A stretch of DNA of 64,000 bases from Candidatus Dichloromethanomonas elyunquensis. Its GTDB lineage: Bacteria; Bacillota; Desulfitobacteriia; Desulfitobacteriales; Syntrophobotulaceae. The notes under the pieces are model-generated. The model did not search any database, had not been told where the DNA came from, and worked only from the letters and a program-made list of their open reading frames with translations. Positions 57,827-64,000 of the stretch are shown piece after piece. Location of the stretch: positions 62,001 through 126,000 of the forward strand of contig LNDB01000002.1 of NCBI GenBank assembly GCA_001515265.1, read 5' to 3'. A program made the position numbers and the translations under genes. Numbering within the stretch: position 1 is the first letter of the stretch; the number at the start of each line of letters is the position of its first letter.

Positions 57827-58264
57827 ATGTTTTTAAAGCTTTTGCTATTGGAATTCTTTTTGGTCTCCATGGCAGGATTGTCTTTATTTGGCGGCAGCAA
57901 AGGGATAATGATGTCCGGCATCATGATATCTGCAGTCAATCTTATAGGTAATTTTCACTCGAATTTCTGGTTTTGGGAATCTATTATTATTCTCTATAGT
58001 GTCTTTGGATTTACTTTGAACAACTTCCTGAATCATAAAACCGATCAGATGAGAGTTGTTAAAGTGACTGCAGGTTCCGTAGCAGCATTATTGGCTGCCG
58101 GATTGCTAATTCCTTTTATTCCCGGCTTTATTGCTTGGACTTTAGGCATCGGTATTCCTCTGGTTTTTACATATCGTGAAATTCCCAAAGCCTTATATTT
58201 GCAAATAATTTTCAAGTTTATTTTTTCCATAGGATGGCTTATTATAGGAAATATACTTTATTAA
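57827..58264 (+). CDS. Small integral membrane protein of unknown function
   Basis: 145 residues with about four to five hydrophobic segments (LLLLEFFLVSMAGLSLFGG, IIILYSVFGFTLNNF, VAALLAAGLLIPFIPGFIAWTLGIGIPLVFTY, IIFKFIFSIGWLIIGNILY). A weak purine-rich site (GGGAGAAAGAAA) precedes the ATG. I do not recognise the family. It is followed 85 bp later by the LapA-like gene on the same strand. The 249 bp before it hold the hairpin at 57607 and little else. Confidence 0.6.
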   Translation: MFLKLLLLEFFLVSMAGLSLFGGSKGIMMSGIMISAVNLIGNFHSNFWFWESIIILYSVFGFTLNNFLNHKTDQMRVVKVTAGSVAALLAAGLLIPFIPGFIAWTLGIGIPLVFTYREIPKALYLQIIFKFIFSIGWLIIGNILY

Positions 58265-58349
58265 AGATGTTTTATAGTAAATAGTGAAAAAAGAGGATAT
58301 AAGAGAGAGAGTAGAGAAAATAATCATAAATTGCGGATGGAGGGATACT

Positions 58350-58676
58350 ATGTTCATATTAATGATTTCTATTATCCTATCATTGATTATTGTAATATTT
58401 GCGGTCCAAAACGCCGCAGTTATTCCTGTTCACTTTTTATTTTGGTCTGCCCAGCTTCCTTTGGTATTAGTCATTTTCTGCTCAGTCTTTGCCGGATCTT
58501 TATTAATGTTTTGCTTGGCTCTTTGGCGGGAATTTAAAAAACAAATTGACAGAAGAGGGAAAAAAATTGCCGGAAAGAAAATTCTTCCGAACGATCCCAT
58601 TGATATTTCTGAATGTAAGCCTCCTGCGCAGCAAAATTCCGCAGAAGATCCCCCTGCTCAAGATAAAAAACAATGA
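58350..58676 (+). CDS. LapA-domain (DUF1049) small membrane protein
   Basis: About 108 residues from ATG 58350 (GGAGGG at 58339-58344); an upstream in-frame GTG at 58284 would add 22 polar residues. Two membrane helices with the LapA-type motif IIVIFAVQNAAVIPVHFLFW and VLVIFCSVFAGSLLMFCLALW, then a basic stretch and a proline/glutamine-rich tail. The E. coli homologue LapA works with LapB in lipopolysaccharide control; the role in Gram-positives is unknown. Its stop overlaps the recJ start (ATGA). Confidence 0.8.
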   Translation: MFILMISIILSLIIVIFAVQNAAVIPVHFLFWSAQLPLVLVIFCSVFAGSLLMFCLALWREFKKQIDRRGKKIAGKKILPNDPIDISECKPPAQQNSAEDPPAQDKKQ

Positions 58677-60709
58677 TGAGGATCAATATGTGGTGTTTAT
58701 CACAAGAACTCCAAAAGAAGAAACATCAGCTGGAAGAGGCAGGTATATCCCGGAATATCATTCATATTTTAAAGAACAGGGGCTATCATACTGTTGACAG
58801 CATCTTAGAATTCATAAGACCATCCTTATTTGATCTTCATTCTCCTTTTTTATTTACAGATATGCAGCCCGTGATCCATAGACTAAAGAAAGCCTTGGAT
58901 GATCAGGAAAAGGTCTTGGTGTACGGCGATTATGACGTGGATGGAATAACAGGAACCGTACTTATCTATCAAGTTTTAAAGAGATTCGGGTTCCAGGCAA
59001 TGATTTATGTTCCAACCAGGGAAGAAGGTTACGGGCTTCATGCCGAGGCCATAGAGAAAGCCTCTGCACAGGAGGTTTCTTTGATCATAACGGTTGATTG
59101 CGGGATAACGGCAGTTGAAGAAACTTTCATGGCATCCAGTCTTGGAATTGATATGATTATTACCGACCACCATGAACCACAGGAACTATTGCCTTCAGCT
59201 GTAGGAATTCTAAACCCGAAAACATCCGGTTCCGGTTATCCTTTTCGTGATTTAGCAGGTGTCGGAGTAGCTTTTAAACTGGCGCAGGCTTTATTTCATA
59301 CTTTTCAATATCCTGCCGGGTCGGGGTCCGAACTGGAGTATTTGGATCTGGCAGCTCTCGGAACGATCGCGGATATTGTCCCACTGACCGGCGAAAACCG
59401 CATTCTGGTCAAATACGGATTAGAAGTTATGTCTAAAACAAGACATCAAGGTCTCCAGGCGATCTTGGAAGAGTGCGGATTGTGGGGAAAGAAACTTAAG
59501 GCTGGGCAGATATCTTTTATTGTTGCACCGAAGATTAATGCGGCCGGCCGGATGGATACCGCCCGTTTGGCTCTAAATCTCTTACTGGAAGAGAAAATGC
59601 AAGATGCCGCAGCTATCGCCAAAGCTTTAAATCAAGAGAATAAACAGAGGCAGTACACAGAACGCAAGATTCTCATGGAAGCCGAAGAGGTCCTGTCCCA
59701 AGCCCCGGTCCCCGAAGTTATTGTCTTATCTTCAACAGGTTGGCATCATGGGGTGATAGGGATTGTCGCCTCAAGACTTGTCGAACGTTTTAGGCGGCCT
59801 GTATTCTTAATTTCAGAAGAGGGTGAGATGGGGAGAGGGTCCGCTAGGGGAATTAACGGCTATCATGTTCTTGGGGAATTAGAAAAACAAGCAACCCTCT
59901 TAAGCAAATTTGGGGGACACAAGCAGGCTGCTGGTTTTACCGTTCCTGTCGGAAATATTAATTTATTCCGCAAAAGAATCATTGATAGCTTTAGACAGAG
60001 TGAATTATCCCATGAAGAACAGCTGTTTATTGATTCTACTGTGCTGTGCAGCGAGCTATGCGTAAAACTGCAAAAAGAATTGGACGAAATGTCTCCCTTT
60101 GGGGCTGGAAATCCGGCTCCGCTTCTCATGACAACCGGGTTAGAAATTAAAAAAATTTCAAAAATGGGAAAAAACGGGGAACATTTAAAACTTATTCTGC
60201 AAAAGGACCGTTTTACTTTAGAGGTTTTAGCTTTCAAAAAAAGTGAACACCTGGAAAAATTCAAACAATTAAAATGTATGGATATTCTTTATACGTTAGA
60301 AACCAATGATTTCTATGGAGAAGAAACACTCCAGGCTATTCTAAAAGATTATCGGGAAAGTACGGAAGATAGTTTTTCTGAAGTTGCCACTACCAGTGAT
60401 CAATTTGGAGACTCAGAGGAAAATATGTCACAACCGCTTTTCGCTAAGCCATCTGCCAAAGATTTGAACAGGATGATATTGGTTGAAGCCTACAAGTCAA
60501 TCAGGGGAAAAGTTGATGAAAATAATCGACTTTATTGGATGCCGGGAGAAGATATCCATCCGCAACTGGAGATCCTTAAAATATTTGAAGAGTTAAGGCT
60601 GCTGCAATGGCTCGGGGGAACAGGACCGTTTCTTATCGAGTTGAACAGTACGGACAAGACGAATCTGCATCGTTCTCTCCGTTATCGATTGTTAAATTAT
60701 CAGGGGTAG
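58673..60709 (+). CDS. recJ: Single-stranded-DNA-specific exonuclease
   Basis: 678 residues. DHH domain: VLVYGDYDVDGITGTV, IITVDCGITA, MIITDHHEP. DHHA1 domain: GRGSARGINGYHVL and SKFGGHKQAAGFTVP. Then an OB-like domain (FGAGNPAPLL) and a C-terminal extension of ~120 residues. It degrades 5' ends in mismatch, base-excision and recombination repair. The recJ-rel-dtd order is usual in Firmicutes. Confidence 0.95.
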   Translation: MMRINMWCLSQELQKKKHQLEEAGISRNIIHILKNRGYHTVDSILEFIRPSLFDLHSPFLFTDMQPVIHRLKKALDDQEKVLVYGDYDVDGITGTVLIYQVLKRFGFQAMIYVPTREEGYGLHAEAIEKASAQEVSLIITVDCGITAVEETFMASSLGIDMIITDHHEPQELLPSAVGILNPKTSGSGYPFRDLAGVGVAFKLAQALFHTFQYPAGSGSELEYLDLAALGTIADIVPLTGENRILVKYGLEVMSKTRHQGLQAILEECGLWGKKLKAGQISFIVAPKINAAGRMDTARLALNLLLEEKMQDAAAIAKALNQENKQRQYTERKILMEAEEVLSQAPVPEVIVLSSTGWHHGVIGIVASRLVERFRRPVFLISEEGEMGRGSARGINGYHVLGELEKQATLLSKFGGHKQAAGFTVPVGNINLFRKRIIDSFRQSELSHEEQLFIDSTVLCSELCVKLQKELDEMSPFGAGNPAPLLMTTGLEIKKISKMGKNGEHLKLILQKDRFTLEVLAFKKSEHLEKFKQLKCMDILYTLETNDFYGEETLQAILKDYRESTEDSFSEVATTSDQFGDSEENMSQPLFAKPSAKDLNRMILVEAYKSIRGKVDENNRLYWMPGEDIHPQLEILKIFEELRLLQWLGGTGPFLIELNSTDKTNLHRSLRYRLLNYQG

Positions 60710-60714
60710 AGATT

Positions 60715-62880
60715 ATGACTTTTGAAGATTTAAAAGAGACGTTGATCCTAAACAGTGCTCAGTACCATATTGAAAAAATCGAAAAGGCCTATCATTATGC
60801 CGAGGAGGCTCATCGGGGACAACTGCGGAATTCCGGGGAAGAATATATTAACCACCCTTTGGAAGTGGCATGCATTCTGGCGGAGCTGGAGATGGACGAC
60901 TCTACAATTATTGCGGCTCTGCTGCATGATGTTGCGGAAGATACACATCATACCTTGGATGAGATAAAGAGGAAATTTGGCGAAGAAGTTGCCGGATTGG
61001 TAGATGGTGTGACCAAGCTCGGCAAAATCGAGTATAAAAGTAAAATGGAGGTTCAGGTCGAGAATCTCCGCAAGATGTTTTTGGCGATGGCCAAAGATAT
61101 CCGCGTGGTCCTGATCAAGCTGGCTGACCGGTTGCATAATATGCGGACTTTGAAATTTCAAAGAGAGCAGAAGCAGAAGGAAATCGCCCAGGAAACTTTG
61201 GAAATTTATGCTCCTTTAGCCAACCGCTTAGGGATTTTCCGAATTAAATGGGAGCTTGAGGATTTGTCATTCCGGTTCCTCAACCCTCAGGAATACTATG
61301 ATTTGGTTGAAGGGATCGCCCTTAAAAGAAAAGAACGGGAAGAACAAATCAATGAAGTGATTGAACAGCTAAAGGTTAGGCTTGAGGAAGTCGGAATTGA
61401 TGCAGATATCGCAGGCCGTCCCAAGCATTTTTACAGTATTTATAAGAAAATGGTCAATCAGAATAAAGATTTGAGTGAAATATATGATTTGACCGCAATC
61501 CGGGTTGTGGTGGAAACAGTTAATGACTGCTATGGCGCCCTGGGTATTATTCATACTCTTTGGAAGCCGATTCCCGGCAGATTCAAAGACTATATTGCCA
61601 TGCCCAAACCCAATATGTATCAGTCCTTGCATACCACACTGATCGGAAGTCACGGCGAACCGTTTGAGATTCAAATTCGGACCTGGGAAATGCACCGTAC
61701 CGCGGAGTACGGAATTGCAGCACACTGGAAGTATAAAGAAGGAAGGAAAATTGAAAATAACTTTGAACAAAAACTTTCCTGGCTTCGTCAACTTTTGGAA
61801 TGGCAGCATGATTCACGGGATGCCGGTGAATTTATGGAATCTTTAAAGGTCGATTTATTTGCGGACACGGTATTTGTCTTTACGCCTAATGGCGATGTTG
61901 TAGAGCTGCCTGCCGATTCTTGTCCGATTGATTTTGCTTACCGTGTTCATACGGATGTTGGACACAGCTGTATCGGGGCAAAAATCAACGGCAGGATTGT
62001 CCCCTTGGAGACCAAATTGAAAAATGGGGATATCATTGAGATACTGACTTCCAAGATACCTGCCGGTCCTAGCAGGGATTGGGTCTGTCTTGTCAAGACT
62101 TCCCAAGCCAAGAATAGAATTCGCCAATGGTTTAAAAAGGAAAAAAGAGAAGAAAATATTATCCGAGGCCGGGAAGGTTTGGAACGAGAAGCCAGAAAAC
62201 TAGGGATGGAGCCTGCTTCAGCTTTAAAGAATGATAACCTTCAAAAACTGGCACGAAGCTTTAATTTCAATGGTATAGACGATATGTATGCCACCCTGGG
62301 TGACGGTGCAATTACCTTTAAGAGAGCATTGACTCGCTTACGGGACGAAATTATTAAAGAGGAAGACGAATCCTTGCCTATTCTTTCGCAGGGAGAACAG
62401 AAACCTTCGGTAAAGTCTTCGCAGGGAGTACGGCTGACAGGCGTTGATAATATTCTTATCCGGTTTTCCAGATGCTGCAATCCGCTGCCTGGAGACCAGA
62501 TTATCGGGTTCATTACCAGGGGACGCGGGGTATCCATTCACCGAAAAGATTGTAATGAACTATCGGGAATGATATCTGTGGAACAAGAACGTTTCGTAGA
62601 AGTGGAATGGGAAAAAAATACAGATTCGGTTTATCCCGTAGACATAGAGATTATCGGTTTGGACCGGGCTCGCTTAGTAACGGATATTATGAATGTTATC
62701 ATGGAAACGCGCACTCACATGCTGGCAATTAATGCCCGGGTCGGCAAGGATAAAGTATCTCATATTCAGTTAAAGATCGAGGCCCGAAGTCTTGAACATT
62801 TGAATTTTGTCTTAAATAAAATTCGCAGGGTAAAAGATATTACGGTTGTAGAAAGACTTCAGAGTGGGGGAAATCATTAA
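60715..62880 (+). CDS. rel: Bifunctional (p)ppGpp synthetase/hydrolase Rel
   Basis: 721 residues from ATG 60715 (AGGGG upstream); the frame is open back into recJ, but that part is overlap. HD hydrolase with ALLHDVAEDTHHTLDEI; synthetase with PGRFKDYIAMPKPNMYQSLHTT, where RFKD is the bifunctional-type RxKD motif. TGS domain (FVFTPNGDVVELPADSCPIDFAYRVH), zinc/CC domain (RFSRCCNPLPGDQIIGF), and C-terminal ACT (ARLVTDIMNVIMETRTHM). It makes and degrades the stringent-response alarmone. Its stop overlaps the dtd start (TAATG). Confidence 0.96.
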   Translation: MTFEDLKETLILNSAQYHIEKIEKAYHYAEEAHRGQLRNSGEEYINHPLEVACILAELEMDDSTIIAALLHDVAEDTHHTLDEIKRKFGEEVAGLVDGVTKLGKIEYKSKMEVQVENLRKMFLAMAKDIRVVLIKLADRLHNMRTLKFQREQKQKEIAQETLEIYAPLANRLGIFRIKWELEDLSFRFLNPQEYYDLVEGIALKRKEREEQINEVIEQLKVRLEEVGIDADIAGRPKHFYSIYKKMVNQNKDLSEIYDLTAIRVVVETVNDCYGALGIIHTLWKPIPGRFKDYIAMPKPNMYQSLHTTLIGSHGEPFEIQIRTWEMHRTAEYGIAAHWKYKEGRKIENNFEQKLSWLRQLLEWQHDSRDAGEFMESLKVDLFADTVFVFTPNGDVVELPADSCPIDFAYRVHTDVGHSCIGAKINGRIVPLETKLKNGDIIEILTSKIPAGPSRDWVCLVKTSQAKNRIRQWFKKEKREENIIRGREGLEREARKLGMEPASALKNDNLQKLARSFNFNGIDDMYATLGDGAITFKRALTRLRDEIIKEEDESLPILSQGEQKPSVKSSQGVRLTGVDNILIRFSRCCNPLPGDQIIGFITRGRGVSIHRKDCNELSGMISVEQERFVEVEWEKNTDSVYPVDIEIIGLDRARLVTDIMNVIMETRTHMLAINARVGKDKVSHIQLKIEARSLEHLNFVLNKIRRVKDITVVERLQSGGNH

Positions 62881-63329
62881 TGCGCTGTGTAGTTCAGAGG
62901 GTTAAAAAGGCTGCCGTTCTTGTCGGCGGACTGACCGTGGGAGAGATAGGCCAGGGATTGTTGGCCCTTGTAGGAGTTGGTCCCGAAGATAACAGCCAGG
63001 ATATCGATTGGCTTGCGGAGAAACTCATCGGTTTAAGGATTTTCGAAGATGATGAAGGGAAAATGAATTTATCTCTTACAGATGTTGGAGGAGAGATTCT
63101 TCTGGTTTCACAGTTTACCCTCTTCGGTGATTGCCGGAAGGGGAAACGGCCAAGTTTTTCGTTGGCAGCACCGACTGAGCAAGCCAGGGAACTGTTTGGA
63201 CAACTGGCTGATACAGTCCGTTTATACGGTGTTAAGGCCCAGACGGGCCAATTTCAGGCAGATATGGATGTAGAATTGGTGAATCAGGGACCCGTTACAA
63301 TCTTGCTCGATAGTAAAAAAAGTTTTTAA
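62880..63329 (+). CDS. dtd: D-aminoacyl-tRNA deacylase
   Basis: 149 residues, full length: MRCVVQRVKKAAV, SQFTLFGDCRKGKRPSF (SQFTL catalytic region) and NQGPVTILLDS (the cross-subunit Gly-Pro motif). It removes D-amino acids, and glycine from tRNA-Ala, mischarged on tRNA. It is translationally coupled to rel. Confidence 0.96.
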   Translation: MRCVVQRVKKAAVLVGGLTVGEIGQGLLALVGVGPEDNSQDIDWLAEKLIGLRIFEDDEGKMNLSLTDVGGEILLVSQFTLFGDCRKGKRPSFSLAAPTEQARELFGQLADTVRLYGVKAQTGQFQADMDVELVNQGPVTILLDSKKSF

Positions 63330-63370
63330 TCAAAAGAATAAATTAAATCTTTAAGTTCGAGGTGAAACCT

Positions 63371-64000
63371 ATGATAGAACAGAAAGCTACTCCGGGAATG
63401 GGAGTAAATTGTTATCTCGTTTCTTGTGATCTAACCAAAAAGGCAATCGTTATTGATCCCGGTGCCGGAAGTCAAATGCTGCTCAATTGGATCAAACAGC
63501 ATGATTTTGAAATTACGCATATTATCTTAACCCATGGGCATTATGACCATATTGGGGCCGTTGAAGATTTACGGAAAGCGCTGCCGGCCCAAGTTGCAAT
63601 TCATAAAGATGATGCGGAAATGCTCACGAATCCAACGAAAAATCTTTCCGGTTTTTGGGACAGGAATATCGTGGTTTCTCCCGCAGATCTCTTACTCGAG
63701 GACAATCAGGAACTTGTCGTAGGGGAAATGAAGATAAAAATTCTTCATACTCCCGGACATACCCCGGGCGGAATCTGCTTGCTGACGGAAGAGGGCTTAA
63801 TCAGCGGGGATACGCTTTTTGACGGTTCGGTCGGCAGAACGGATTTTCCTGGGGGAGACATGCGTAAACTTCTTCGCAGCATTGAGCAAAAGCTTATGGT
63901 TTTGGATGATCAGCTCCCGGTGTTTCCGGGTCACGAATCCGCTACCACCATTGGCAGAGAAAGAATGTCCAATCCCTATGTGAACGGGGCCTTTGCCTAA
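63371..64000 (+). CDS. Metallo-beta-lactamase-fold hydrolase (glyoxalase II-like)
   Basis: 209 residues from ATG 63371, 7 nt after CGAGGTG; GTG 63362 is also in frame. Metal motif THGHYDHIGAVEDL, HTPGHTPGGICLL, SGDTLFDGSVGRTDF and PGHESATTIGRERMSNPY. It follows rel and dtd as in many Firmicutes. The family hydrolyses thioesters such as lactoyl conjugates; the short length fits the YcbL/YqgX class rather than true glyoxalase II. The stop codon is the last three bases of the window, so the gene is complete. Confidence 0.9.
   Translation: MIEQKATPGMGVNCYLVSCDLTKKAIVIDPGAGSQMLLNWIKQHDFEITHIILTHGHYDHIGAVEDLRKALPAQVAIHKDDAEMLTNPTKNLSGFWDRNIVVSPADLLLEDNQELVVGEMKIKILHTPGHTPGGICLLTEEGLISGDTLFDGSVGRTDFPGGDMRKLLRSIEQKLMVLDDQLPVFPGHESATTIGRERMSNPYVNGAFA

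Noticed and set aside
60607-60714. Longer N-terminus for Rel overlapping recJ
   Set aside because: It would overlap recJ by about 100 nt with no ribosome site; MTFEDLKETL at 60715 fits the family and has AGGGG upstream.

Overview
The window is 64 kb of chromosomal sequence from an anaerobic, probably endospore-forming member of the Firmicutes (Clostridia). The likely neighbourhood is the Peptococcaceae / Desulfitobacteriaceae group (Dehalobacter, Desulfitobacterium, Syntrophobotulus type). This rests on the gene order polA-mutM-ytaF-coaE, ruvCAB-queA-tgt-yajC-secDF and recJ-rel-dtd, on sporulation-type genes (ytaF, a SpoIID-domain protein), a T-box leader, low-to-middling GC and an NAD-linked multisubunit [FeFe] hydrogenase. 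The genus is an inference. Almost all sequence is coding. I see no rRNA, tRNA, CRISPR array, phage or intact insertion sequence.

Layout. 0.1-2.8 kb: a class II terpene cyclase-like gene and a methyltransferase (minus strand). 3.0-5.0 kb: a KimA-like APC permease. 5.0-9.8 kb: two poorly characterised proteins (DUF1906-like, DUF6765-like), dinB with a small partner, and a polysaccharide deacetylase (all minus). 10.0-17.4 kb: polA, mutM, an ABC-F ATPase, ytaF, coaE and a lytic transglycosylase (plus). 17.5-19.8 kb: hom-thrB (minus). 20.2-29.8 kb: a complete branched-chain amino acid operon ilvD-ilvB-ilvN-ilvC-leuA-leuC-leuD-leuB behind a leader with an intrinsic terminator. 29.8-33.4 kb: proC-proB-proA behind a T-box whose specifier reads CCT (proline). 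33.4-39.2 kb: a trimeric [FeFe] hydrogenase operon whose leader carries two tandem copies of an unusual boxed module. 39.3-41.9 kb: a sulfonate/nitrate-type ABC transporter. 42.2-44.7 kb: hypF. 44.8-54.4 kb: yebC-type gene, ruvCAB, a SpoIID-like gene, queA, tgt, yajC, secD, secF. 54.5-64 kb: a metallo-hydrolase, a second acetolactate synthase (ilvB-ilvN paralogues), two small membrane proteins, recJ, rel, dtd and a glyoxalase II-like hydrolase.

How it fits together. The ilv-leu operon makes valine, isoleucine and leucine. hom-thrB (no thrC here) feeds threonine and so isoleucine. The pro operon is controlled by proline tRNA charging. The hydrogenase has the subunit make-up of electron-bifurcating, NAD-linked enzymes, but its NuoF-type subunit carries an extra C-terminal GltD/NfnB-like FAD-NAD(P) module.

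The most interesting unexplained signal is the hydrogenase leader (33508-33671). Two copies of a three-box module sit 98 nt apart, with invariant boxes, variable spacers and box ends that would pair as a 9-bp stem. They lie downstream of a TATAAT promoter overlapped by a 9-bp inverted repeat. Two other leads are the structured ilvD leader, which is not a T-box, and the terpene cyclase/methyltransferase pair.
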